DNA of 7,642 nucleotides from Nitrospiraceae bacterium (GCA_003170655.1 PMYY01000210.1:22931-30572); one strand, 5' to 3'. Numbered from the stretch's first letter, positions 1 to 5,919 are shown. Made by a program: numbers and translations. Notes: generated from the letters alone by a model not told the origin.

Positions 1-258
1 TTCATGAATCCGGGAGGACTCCAGTCCAACGGTAAAAATCTCTTCGTCAATACGGACGCGTCGGGCGAGGCCACAACAGGCACACCGGGGCTCGAGGGAA
101 GGGGCAGTATCCAGCAAGGGTTTCTTGAAATGTCGAATGTCAATGTTGTCCAAGAGCTCGCTAATCTCATTATCGCTCAGAGGGCCTTTGAGATGAACTC
201 CAAGGCAGTTCAGACGGCTGACCAGATGCTCCAGAATATCAACTCTCTGAAACAATAA
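1..258 (+). CDS. flgG: Flagellar distal rod protein FlgG, C-terminal part (5' end outside window)
   Basis: The reading frame is open from base 1 and ends with TAA at 256-258, giving the last 85 residues of a protein that begins upstream. The sequence contains the C-terminal signature of the FlgG/FlgE rod-hook family: a FMNPGGL segment, then NLFVNT, then GSIQQGFLEMSNVNVVQE, and finally LIIAQRAFEMNSKAVQTAD. This last stretch is the amphipathic D0 helix that packs inside the axial tube. The SNVNVVQE and QRAFEMNSK wording fits FlgG better than FlgE or FlgF. FlgG forms the distal rod that crosses the periplasm inside the P and L rings, so it belongs with flgA, flgH and flgI that follow. flgA starts 4 nt after the stop. 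An internal ATG at position 4 is not a real start. Confidence 0.95.
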   Translation, partial: FMNPGGLQSNGKNLFVNTDASGEATTGTPGLEGRGSIQQGFLEMSNVNVVQELANLIIAQRAFEMNSKAVQTADQMLQNINSLKQ

Positions 259-262
259 AGCC

Positions 263-979
263 ATGAAACACTATAAGCTCAAAGCATCCAGTGCTTTTCT
301 GATTTTAACCCTCTGCATCTGCACCGTCGCATTGGCCGACACAGATGTGCTGTTCGATAAGGTACAAACGGCGGTAAAGGCTAACCTTGCAAGTACGATA
401 TCCGACAAAGCCGAGCTAGAGGAGCTGAGGATCGTAAAGGGAGCAGAATATTTCGGCGGCGGCAACGGTGATATGACGGTTCAGAGCGTCTATATGGACG
501 GCTACAGCGGTCGGAACAAAGTGATCTATGCTGTTTATTTGAAGGATAGGTCATCGAAAACGGTGAATGTTGCGGTCGAGGCTTCTTATGATGTTTTTGC
601 AGAGGTTTATGTTACTGCACGTTCGATATCACGTGGGGAAGTCCTTTCACCGGACGACTACTACACGGTCAGGCAGAAGCTGTCGAAGCTCCCCGCCGGG
701 GCTATCACCGACAAAGGTCAGATCGAAGGAAAAATCCTTAAGGCTTCGGTCACTGACGGAGTAATAATAAGATCCAACTATCTTCTTTCCTCCGCAACCG
801 TTAAGAGAGGTCAGAAGGTTAATGTTATTGTGTCAGCCGAAAATGTTGTGATATCGGCTAAAGGGATACTGCGGGGCGATACTATGGTCGGAGACGCCGC
901 AAATGTGATGTGCGATCTGACAAAAAAAGAGGTGAGCGGTGTTCTCGTATCGCCCACATTGGTGAAGGTGAAGATATGA
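263..979 (+). CDS. flgA: Flagellar P-ring assembly chaperone FlgA
   Basis: This encodes 238 aa. Residues 1-25 form a Sec signal peptide: a Lys-containing N terminus, a hydrophobic core near residues 11-24, and a likely signal peptidase I site VALA|DTD after Ala25. The product should therefore be periplasmic. Residues from about 117 to 180 (VTARSISRGEVLSPDDY, then KLPAGAI, then IEGKILKASVTDGVIIRSNYL) match the SAF domain of FlgA, and the tail (RGQKVNVIV, GILRGDTMVGDA, SGVLVSPTLVKV) is the usual FlgA C-terminal beta domain. FlgA assists assembly of FlgI into the P ring, and flgI lies two genes downstream. No clear Shine-Dalgarno sequence precedes the ATG; the 4-nt gap after flgG suggests translational coupling. 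Its stop codon overlaps the flgH start as ATGA. Confidence 0.94.
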   Translation: MKHYKLKASSAFLILTLCICTVALADTDVLFDKVQTAVKANLASTISDKAELEELRIVKGAEYFGGGNGDMTVQSVYMDGYSGRNKVIYAVYLKDRSSKTVNVAVEASYDVFAEVYVTARSISRGEVLSPDDYYTVRQKLSKLPAGAITDKGQIEGKILKASVTDGVIIRSNYLLSSATVKRGQKVNVIVSAENVVISAKGILRGDTMVGDAANVMCDLTKKEVSGVLVSPTLVKVKI

Positions 980-1731
980 ATAGAAAGTCGGAAGTTAAAA
1001 GGCAAAAGACATGCAATCTTATTCTTCTTGCTTCCTGCTTCTCACTTCTTACTTTTCTTGCCGGTTGTGCGGGCCTGAAGGACGCGAGGGAAATTAAGAA
1101 CGCGCCTATGCCTCCAAAATATTATGCGACCAGGGAAAGTGAGACTGTCTCCCCGGATGGGTCACTATGGAAAGATGCCGCTTCACTTTATGAAGACAGG
1201 AAGGCACGAAGAGTAAACGACCTGTTGACCATTCTCATTGCGGAAAATGTTTCCGCCACGAATACGGCATCTACAAACGACAGCAGAGATTCCTCTGCAA
1301 GCTATGCGGTTGCTGACCTTTTCGGTGCAAATACGGACTTTGGCATACAGGGTTTACCTCTTTTGAAGAAATTATATCCGGCAACGAAGTTTACACCAAC
1401 GGCTTCCGGAAGCTCCAAATCGAGTTTTGCAGGTAAAGGAGATACATCGAGAAATGGGACGATAACGGCTACCATCACGGCAAAGGTAGTCGAGTTGATG
1501 CCCAATTCCAACATGGTTGTCGAATCGAGGAAAGAGGTCGTAGTGAACAATGAGAAACAGATAGTCGTGCTCAGAGGGATCGTGAGACCCGATGATATAT
1601 CGACCAGTAATACGATAATTTCCACTTATATAGCCGATGCTCAGATATACCTGGTTGGAGACGGCGTGCTCGCTGACAAGCAGTCGCAGGGATGGCTGGT
1701 GAGGGCGCTGGATAGTGTGTGGCCTTTTTAG
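976..1731 (+). CDS. flgH: Flagellar L-ring lipoprotein FlgH
   Basis: I take the ATG at 976, which overlaps the flgA stop as ATGA and has a GGTGAAG stretch just upstream. A longer version from 910 would bury the signal peptide, so I reject it. The result is 251 aa. Residues 12-30 are hydrophobic and end in the lipobox L-A-G-Cys31, so the mature protein should be lipidated at Cys31 and carried to the outer membrane. FlgH motifs follow: GSLWKD at 62-67, ARRVNDLLTILIAENVSA, the SFAGKGDTSRNGTITATITA segment, VVESRKEVVVNNEKQ, LRGIVRPDDI, and a C terminus ending GWLVRALDSVWPF. FlgH forms the L ring around the FlgG rod. The codons for the signal-peptide core coincide with an array of 7-bp repeats (see findings). 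Confidence 0.95.
   Translation: MNRKSEVKRQKTCNLILLASCFSLLTFLAGCAGLKDAREIKNAPMPPKYYATRESETVSPDGSLWKDAASLYEDRKARRVNDLLTILIAENVSATNTASTNDSRDSSASYAVADLFGANTDFGIQGLPLLKKLYPATKFTPTASGSSKSSFAGKGDTSRNGTITATITAKVVELMPNSNMVVESRKEVVVNNEKQIVVLRGIVRPDDISTSNTIISTYIADAQIYLVGDGVLADKQSQGWLVRALDSVWPF
986..1052. repeat. Two oppositely oriented 7-bp repeat arrays inside flgH signal-peptide codons
   Basis: On the + strand, three consecutive heptads fit AGNNRRA: AGTCGGA at 986-992, AGTTAAA at 993-999 and AGGCAAA at 1000-1006. After a short gap, four in-phase heptads of the same type appear in the opposite orientation: TTCTTGC at 1025-1031, TTCCTGC at 1032-1038, TTCTCAC at 1039-1045 and TTCTTAC at 1046-1052. Read on the - strand these last four give GYRRGAA, the same purine-rich pattern. 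Because 7 is not a multiple of 3, the array is read in all three frames; here it encodes residues 17-26 of FlgH, the hydrophobic core. A weaker echo (GCAAGAA then ATAAGAA at 1780-1793) lies in the flgH-flgI gap. The copies are diverged, so this could be low-complexity coincidence. Confidence 0.5.
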
Positions 1732-1766
1732 GATCTAACCCGAATATTTCGTGAAAAGTAATATTT

Positions 1767-1782
1767 TGGCAGGGAAATTGCA
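1767..1782 (+). promoter_or_regulatory. Candidate sigma-54 (-24/-12) promoter for flgI
   Basis: In the 113-nt gap between flgH and flgI the sequence TGGCAGG, 4 nt, TTGCA matches the sigma-54 consensus TGGCACG-N4-TTGCA with one mismatch (C to G). The invariant GG and GC doublets are exactly 12 positions apart, as required. The predicted transcription start is near 1792-1793, leaving a leader of about 52 nt before the flgI ATG at 1845. Sigma-54 control of rod, ring and hook genes is established in several Gram-negative flagellar systems. The gap is also the only long one among the rod/ring genes here. An activator-binding site would be expected upstream, inside flgH, but I could not define one. 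Confidence 0.55.
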
Positions 1783-1830
1783 AGAAATAAGAAGTGCTGG
1801 AATTTGGCAATAGACAGAATAAGGAAGCAC

Positions 1831-1836
1831 GAGGAG
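1831..1836 (+). promoter_or_regulatory. Ribosome binding site that fixes the flgI start
   Basis: GAGGAG ends 8 nt before the ATG at 1845. This supports 1845 as the start rather than the in-frame ATG at 1794 (no signal peptide at its N terminus, and practically at the predicted sigma-54 transcription start) or the ATG at 1857 (spacing too long). Confidence 0.7.
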
Positions 1837-1844
1837 CAGAGTTC

Positions 1845-2981
1845 ATGAAAGGGTCAATGAAAATATCACGGTGTGAAGCAGGGGCGATGGCAATGCTTCT
1901 GACTTTGCTCGTGGCCCTGTTTGCAACTTCCGACGCGGGCGCAGAGCGCATAAAGGATATCGCTTCATTTTCAGGTGTCAGGGACAACGAGATCATGGGC
2001 TACGGGCTTGTCGTCGGACTTAATGGTACGGGCGATAAGGATGGGACATATATTTTCCAGCCCTTTGCCAATATGCTGAACCGCATGGGCATCAATGTCA
2101 GCCAAGCCGATATCAAAGGCAAGACCAAGAATATTGCAGCCGTGATCGTGACTGCGAAGCTGCCGACTATGGTCAGGCCCGGCTCAGCGGTTGATGTTCA
2201 AGTATCGTCCATCGGAGATGCAAAAAGCTTGCAGGGTGGGACTCTGCTCATGGCCCCGATGAAAGGTCCGGACGGTAATGTCTATGCGGTCGCACAGGGG
2301 CCCATTTCGATCGGGGGTTTTTCGGCTGGCGGAGGTGGGACGTCGACAGTAAAGAACCATCCAAACGTGGGTATGATTCCCAATGGGGCCATTGTTGAAA
2401 AGGAAGTGCCGGTGCAGTTGAACCGCAAAAGCAGGCTGGATTTGCTCCTTGCTGCGCAGGACATAACGACATCGAAGAGGATCGCTGACAAGATTAATGA
2501 TCAGTTTAAGTCCAATATCGCAAATGCGGAGACGCCTTCGATGGTTGCCATTAACGTTCCCCAGGACTATTTAGGCAAGGTAGTAGATTTCATGTCCAGG
2601 GTTGAACTTCTTGATGTAGCGGTCGATCTGCCGGCGAGAGTCATCATCAATGAGCGTACGGGCACCGTGGTCATTGGTGAAAATGTACGGATAAGTCCGA
2701 TAGCTCTCGCACACGGAGGACTCACGATCGAGATCAAGACGGAATTCCAGGTGTCCCAGCCCCAGCCATTTGCGCCTAATAAGGCAGAGACGGTGGTCGT
2801 GCCTAAAGAACAGGTCAAGGCTGAAGAGAAAAAAGGGTATCTCATGGAAGTACAGGGCGCTACTATTGGTGAATTGATCAAGGCCTTGAATGCACTCGGC
2901 GTGAGCCCGAGGGATCTCGTTGCAATACTTCAGGCGATAAAGGCCGCTGGAAGCCTCAAGGCTGAATTGGTACTGATGTGA
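1845..2981 (+). CDS. flgI: Flagellar P-ring protein FlgI
   Basis: From the ATG at 1845 this encodes 378 aa, close to the usual FlgI length. Residues 1-33 form a Sec signal peptide with a hydrophobic core near 14-28 and a likely cleavage site DAGA|ERIKDI. The mature protein opens with the FlgI hallmark ERIKDIASFSGVRDNEIMGYGLVVGLNGTGD, followed by FANMLNRMGI, NIAAVIVTAKLP, PGSAVDVQVSSIGDAKSLQGGTLL, GPDGNVYAVAQGP, PNGAIVEKEVP, RVIINERTGTVVIGENVRI and a C-terminal ALNALGVSPRDLVAILQAIKAAGSL helix. FlgI polymerises around the rod in the periplasm, with help from FlgA. It probably has its own sigma-54 promoter in the preceding gap as well as read-through from flgH. Its TGA overlaps the flgJ ATG by one base. 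Confidence 0.96.
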   Translation: MKGSMKISRCEAGAMAMLLTLLVALFATSDAGAERIKDIASFSGVRDNEIMGYGLVVGLNGTGDKDGTYIFQPFANMLNRMGINVSQADIKGKTKNIAAVIVTAKLPTMVRPGSAVDVQVSSIGDAKSLQGGTLLMAPMKGPDGNVYAVAQGPISIGGFSAGGGGTSTVKNHPNVGMIPNGAIVEKEVPVQLNRKSRLDLLLAAQDITTSKRIADKINDQFKSNIANAETPSMVAINVPQDYLGKVVDFMSRVELLDVAVDLPARVIINERTGTVVIGENVRISPIALAHGGLTIEIKTEFQVSQPQPFAPNKAETVVVPKEQVKAEEKKGYLMEVQGATIGELIKALNALGVSPRDLVAILQAIKAAGSLKAELVLM

Positions 2982-3409
2982 TGCAAGCTTTGAATGACTC
3001 AATGTATTACCCGAATCTGGATGAGTCAGTACGCTCAGGCTTGGGCAAGATATCAGATCCAGATAAAGCCGGGAAGCAGGTAGAGCAGGTCTTTCTCGGA
3101 GAACTACTCAAGAATATGCTCGAAAATACCGAGTTCGGCAAAGACAAAATGGTGTCTAGCTACATGCCTTACATTACAGGTGAAATTGCCAAATCCCTTT
3201 CGGAGAGGGGGATCGGTATCCATGACTTCCTGATGAGAAGCCCGTCATTCAGGGATATGGTATCAGAAAAGGGACATTCCGAAGGTGCCGAAAATAAGGT
3301 TAATGGGCAGCTCAAGGAAGACGGAAAATTGAAAATACAGGAAGACGGAAAATTGAAAATACCGGGCGGCGGGAAGATTTCTTACAGCTATGGACCGGGC
3401 ATTAAGTGA
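2981..3409 (+). CDS. flgJ: Rod-binding protein FlgJ, short form without muramidase domain
   Basis: The ATG at 2981 shares one base with the flgI stop (TGATG), so translation is probably coupled; a GTG at 2978 would add one residue and cannot be excluded. The product is 142 aa. Residues 32-85 fit the FlgJ N-terminal rod-binding domain: KQVEQVFLGELLKNMLENTEF, then a tyrosine-containing YMPYITGEIAKSLSERGIGI and HDFLM. Enterobacterial FlgJ continues into a peptidoglycan hydrolase domain, which is absent here, as in many non-enteric bacteria. The rod must therefore cross the wall using a hydrolase encoded elsewhere. There is no signal peptide, as expected for an axial protein exported by the flagellar type III apparatus. 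The tail, residues 95-142, is charged and low in complexity and contains a perfect-phase tandem duplication at 113-128. Confidence 0.88.
   Translation: MQALNDSMYYPNLDESVRSGLGKISDPDKAGKQVEQVFLGELLKNMLENTEFGKDKMVSSYMPYITGEIAKSLSERGIGIHDFLMRSPSFRDMVSEKGHSEGAENKVNGQLKEDGKLKIQEDGKLKIPGGGKISYSYGPGIK
3316..3363 (+). repeat. 24-bp tandem duplication in the flgJ tail
   Basis: Two adjacent 24-nt units, 3316-3339 and 3340-3363, are identical except for the last base (A versus C). Each starts GGAAGACGGAAAATTG. The unit length keeps the reading frame and encodes EDGKLKIQ then EDGKLKIP, residues 113-128 of FlgJ. The near identity at the DNA level indicates a recent slippage or duplication event. Confidence 0.93.
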
Positions 3410-3456
3410 GTGGTTAAGGGCGGTAGACCCCGTCGGCAGACAGGCTGCTAAGATAG

Positions 3457-3483
3457 TTAAGTTTTTTTTAGGACCTCCGATAA
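3457..3483 (+). promoter_or_regulatory. Sigma-28 (FliA) promoter for flgM-flgN-flgK-flgL
   Basis: The -35 element TTAAGTTT at 3457-3464 matches the sigma-28 consensus TAAAGTTT at 7 of 8 positions. The -10 element TCCGATAA at 3476-3483 matches GCCGATAA at 7 of 8. They are separated by exactly 11 nt, the consensus spacing. The spacer begins with a T run. Transcription should start around 3490, giving a leader of about 45 nt before the flgM ATG at 3535. A sigma-28 promoter in front of the genes for its own inhibitor and for the hook-filament junction proteins is the expected late-class arrangement. Confidence 0.87.
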
Positions 3484-3488
3484 CTAAG

Positions 3489-3514
3489 TATAATGCTATG
3501 GCCATAGAATTATA
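3489..3514. promoter_or_regulatory. 26-bp inverted repeat at the flgM transcription start (operator or leader hairpin)
   Basis: The core CTATGGCCATAG at 3496-3507 is a perfect 12-bp palindrome. It is extended on both sides by TATAAT at 3489-3494 and ATTATA at 3509-3514, with one mismatched pair (G3495 and A3508). Twelve of 13 positions in each arm are therefore complementary. It begins 5 bp after the sigma-28 -10 element and ends 20 nt before the flgM start codon. Its position would suit a repressor site over the start point or an mRNA 5' hairpin. No intervening loop exists, which favours a DNA-binding dimer over an RNA hairpin. TATAAT alone resembles a sigma-70 -10 box, but I see no matching -35. 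Confidence 0.6.
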
Positions 3515-3518
3515 CGAA

Positions 3519-3526
3519 AAGGAGGA
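3519..3526 (+). promoter_or_regulatory. Strong flgM ribosome binding site with clustered GGA motifs
   Basis: AAGGAGGA ends 8 nt before the flgM ATG at 3535, making this the strongest Shine-Dalgarno sequence in the window. GGA triplets occur at 3521, 3524, 3529, 3539 and 3546, a spacing that could also suit the translational regulator CsrA. That second role is inference only. Confidence 0.75.
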
Positions 3527-3534
3527 CAGGAAAA

Positions 3535-3834
3535 ATGAGGATCACGGATAAGGTCGATGTCGGCGGGGTCAACTTTCAAAAACCTGATAAAACAAGTGGA
3601 AAGGCTAGCGAGGGAAAGTCGGGAGAGGGCACGCCGAAAGACGACCAGGTGTCCCTTTCGGGAACGGCAAAGGAAATAGGGCGGCTTCAAACGGCTGTGA
3701 GCAAGCTGCCTGATATAAGGGCCGACCGGGTAGAAGAGTTACAAAATGCTATTAACTCAGGAACTTACAATGTGAAAGGAGATGCCGTCGCCGGCAAATT
3801 ACTAAACAATGCAATCATCGATAAACTCATATGA
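3535..3834 (+). CDS. flgM: Anti-sigma-28 factor FlgM
   Basis: The ORF encodes 99 aa, the usual FlgM size. It opens MRITDKVDVGGV and has a polar, Gly/Ser/Lys-rich and probably disordered stretch up to about residue 35. The conserved FlgM segment follows: DDQVSLSGTAKEIGRLQ at 36-52, then LPDIRADRVEELQNAINSGTY at 58-78, and a C-terminal VAGKLLNNAIIDKL helix. In the family this C-terminal half binds sigma-28 (FliA) and keeps it off RNA polymerase until the completed hook allows FlgM to be exported. Here it is the first gene after a sigma-28 promoter, so FlgM should be made from the promoter it shuts off, a negative feedback loop. Its last 26 nt overlap flgN in another frame. Confidence 0.93.
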   Translation: MRITDKVDVGGVNFQKPDKTSGKASEGKSGEGTPKDDQVSLSGTAKEIGRLQTAVSKLPDIRADRVEELQNAINSGTYNVKGDAVAGKLLNNAIIDKLI

Positions 3835-4255
3835 CGATCTGATAACCATTCTTGAACAGGAGTTTTCCCTGTGCTCCGACATGGTGACACTCCTCCAGAA
3901 GGAAAAGGATGTGATTGTGGGCCTCGACACAGAGGCCCTCGACAATCATCTAAGGGAAAAGGAACTGGTTGCCGCCAAGATTTCAGTATGTGAAGAAGCG
4001 AGGGCAAGGATGTTGCAATCCCTCGGGATGCCGAACAAAACCCTGACCGAAGTCGCAGCAGCTGCCGGCAATGATTATGCAGACCATCTTTCATCTATCG
4101 CTTCCCGGTTCAAATCCATAGCTACCAGTATTGCCGAACTGAATACTCTAAACAGTCTATTGATTGAAAAATCGCTATTTTATATCAGGAGCTCTCGCAA
4201 CTTCCTGAATACTTTCGGTATCAACCCCAAGCCGCGTATTTCCATGGAGGCATAA
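3809..4255 (+). CDS. flgN: Flagellar export chaperone FlgN
   Basis: The product is 148 aa and mostly helical, with heptad-like hydrophobic spacing over residues 9-65 (DDLITILEQEFSLCSDMVTLLQKEKDVIVGLDTEALDNHLREKELVAAKI), the pattern of the FlgN family. FlgN is a cytoplasmic chaperone that holds FlgK and FlgL monomers before type III export, and those two genes follow directly. The start at 3809 is the only ATG near the N terminus; an in-frame TAA at 3803-3805 rules out a longer form. It lies 26 nt inside flgM with no clear Shine-Dalgarno sequence, so translation probably depends on ribosomes from flgM. The assignment rests on length, helical pattern and context, since FlgN sequences diverge widely. 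Confidence 0.85.
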   Translation: MQSSINSYDDLITILEQEFSLCSDMVTLLQKEKDVIVGLDTEALDNHLREKELVAAKISVCEEARARMLQSLGMPNKTLTEVAAAAGNDYADHLSSIASRFKSIATSIAELNTLNSLLIEKSLFYIRSSRNFLNTFGINPKPRISMEA

Positions 4256-4257
4256 CG

Positions 4258-5907
4258 ATGGGCATGCTTGGCATTTTGAATATTGGAACGACCGCTCTTT
4301 TAGCCTCCCAGAGTGCCCTCAACACTACGTCAAACAATATAGCAAACGCATCTACGCCCGGATACACGCGTCAGCAAGTGGAGCTCTCGAGCGTCGCCTC
4401 AGGATTAAATAGCGCAACAGGGTCGAGCGGAAACGGAGTGACTGTTTCAGATATCACAAGGCTCTATGACTCTTTCACAACTCTTCAGTTAAGGACTGAG
4501 AAATCCAACTCTTCCTATTGGAATACTTATTCTGGTGTGAGCAGCTCGATTGAGTCTATCTTCAACGAAACTTCAAGTTCCGGCATTGCATCGGCCATAT
4601 CAAATTTCTTTAATGATTGGCAGGCAGTTGCACAAAATCCGCAAGGCAGTGTCGAAAGGACACAATTGATCAGCGATGCCAATTATCTTGGCTCGCGCAT
4701 CGGCAGCGCCTATAATAGCCTTAATGATCAAAGGACACAACTGTACAAGAGCAGCCAGGATCTTGTTACGCAGGTAAATAGTATTACCAAGCAGATAGCA
4801 GACCTTAATGACAAGATAGTACAGTCACCCGGAGCCCTTGACCTGCAGGACCAGAGAGACTCCCTGGTCGAGTCGCTGAACCAGATAGCAGCCGTAAATA
4901 CCGTGCAGGACAGCAGCGGCAGATATAATATATTTCTCGGTGGGACGGCCCTTGTCAGTTCGTCGGGTTCAAATAATATGTCGGTTGCGCTGGATACTAA
5001 AAATAACATGCAGTTAAGCATAAACATGGATGGAACCGCGACCAATATCAACAGCCAGATCAGCGGAGGCCAGCTTAAGGCCAATCTGGACATGAGGGAC
5101 ACAGTTATTCCCGGCTATATGAACAGCCTGAATGCATTTGCGATCGACCTTTCAGACAAGGTTAATTCCATGAACAGTCAGGGGGTCGGGCTTGACGGAT
5201 CGACAGGCAATAATTTTTTTAATTCACTGGCAGCAACGAATCACACTGTGAATAACGGCACTGGCACTCTTTCCTCGGTCAATATTACAAGCCCTTCTTC
5301 TTCTAATTATGACCAGTATCAAGTCGCTTATACCGCTGGCTCACCCGAGGCTTCTACCGATTACGTGGTGACCGATCTTACAACCGGTGCAACCGTACCC
5401 AATACTTTGACAATAGCCGCCGGAGGGCAGAGCAGGACCATTGAGTTTAACGGAATGAAGATGACTATCGACGGCCCGATGACATCCAATGAGACTTTTA
5501 CGGCACAGGCCGATCCGCAGGCTGCTACTAAACTAGCAGTGTCATTTACTGATGTCAGTAAGATTGCCGCCGCACAAACTGCTGCAGATCTGCCAGGTGA
5601 TAATACTAATGCCCAGGCCATCGCAGGACTGGTTAATCAGAACTTTGTGGCAAATACCGATCCTGTCTCATTCTACAGTAATATCGTTTCGACCGCAGGA
5701 GCGGATTCACAATCGGCAACTACTTATGTCAGTTTTGAGACTTCGATGGTAAATCAGCTCGAATCGCAAAGGCAGTCGACGTCGGGAGTAAATCTGGATG
5801 AGGAAGCAGTGAACATGGTGCAGTACCAGAAATCGTATGAGGCGGCCGCAAAGATGATAAGCGTAGCCAGCGATCTGCTTGAAACCCTCATGGGCATCAT
5901 CCAATAG
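4258..5907 (+). CDS. flgK: Hook-filament junction protein FlgK (HAP1)
   Basis: This encodes 549 aa, a typical FlgK size. GGAGG at 4246-4250 sits 7 nt before the ATG at 4258; a second ATG at 4264 is less well spaced. The N terminus (LGILNIGTTALLASQSALNTTSNNIANASTPGYTRQQVEL) is the classic FlgK D0 helix with the NNIANASTPGYTRQ motif shared by rod, hook and junction proteins. LDLQDQRDSLVESLNQIAAVN, GGQLKANLDMRD and GDNTNAQAIAGL (near 447-458) are further FlgK landmarks. The C terminus NLDEEAVNMVQYQKSYEAAAKMISVASDLLETLMGII is the matching D0 helix. The central part, about 320-430, is Ser/Thr/Asn-rich and would be surface exposed. FlgK caps the hook and joins it to FlgL. The gene begins 2 nt after flgN. 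Confidence 0.96.
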   Translation: MGMLGILNIGTTALLASQSALNTTSNNIANASTPGYTRQQVELSSVASGLNSATGSSGNGVTVSDITRLYDSFTTLQLRTEKSNSSYWNTYSGVSSSIESIFNETSSSGIASAISNFFNDWQAVAQNPQGSVERTQLISDANYLGSRIGSAYNSLNDQRTQLYKSSQDLVTQVNSITKQIADLNDKIVQSPGALDLQDQRDSLVESLNQIAAVNTVQDSSGRYNIFLGGTALVSSSGSNNMSVALDTKNNMQLSINMDGTATNINSQISGGQLKANLDMRDTVIPGYMNSLNAFAIDLSDKVNSMNSQGVGLDGSTGNNFFNSLAATNHTVNNGTGTLSSVNITSPSSSNYDQYQVAYTAGSPEASTDYVVTDLTTGATVPNTLTIAAGGQSRTIEFNGMKMTIDGPMTSNETFTAQADPQAATKLAVSFTDVSKIAAAQTAADLPGDNTNAQAIAGLVNQNFVANTDPVSFYSNIVSTAGADSQSATTYVSFETSMVNQLESQRQSTSGVNLDEEAVNMVQYQKSYEAAAKMISVASDLLETLMGIIQ

Positions 5908-5912
5908 GGAGG
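5907..5912 (+). promoter_or_regulatory. Ribosome binding site supporting the flgL GTG start
   Basis: GGGAGG overlaps the last base of the flgK stop and lies 7 nt before the GTG at 5920. This spacing and the resulting MRITTQMIYANF N terminus favour GTG at 5920 over the ATG at 5938. Confidence 0.75.
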
Positions 5913-5919
5913 ATCTATT

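Noticed and set aside
910..975. Longer FlgH start at the in-frame ATG at 910
   Set aside because: It would place 22 polar residues before the lipoprotein signal and overlap flgA by 70 nt; the ATGA overlap at 976 gives a normal signal peptide.
1302..1625. Long - strand ORFs opposite flgH, flgI, flgK and flgL
   Set aside because: They are antiparallel shadows of strongly supported flagellar genes, with no recognisable domains and no ribosome binding sites.
1794..1844. Longer FlgI start at the ATG at 1794
   Set aside because: It adds a polar 17-residue extension before the signal peptide, lies at the predicted sigma-54 start point, and has no well-spaced ribosome binding site; 1845 does.
3434..3449. 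Second sigma-54-like site (CGGCAGACAGGCTGCT) upstream of flgM
   Set aside because: The GG/GC spacing is right, but the flanking consensus bases mostly mismatch and a much better sigma-28 promoter lies immediately downstream.
3410..3470. Intrinsic terminator after flgJ ending in the T run at 3462-3469
   Set aside because: No stable stem directly precedes the T run; only a 4-bp GCAG/CTGC pairing is visible farther upstream. The T run belongs to the sigma-28 promoter.
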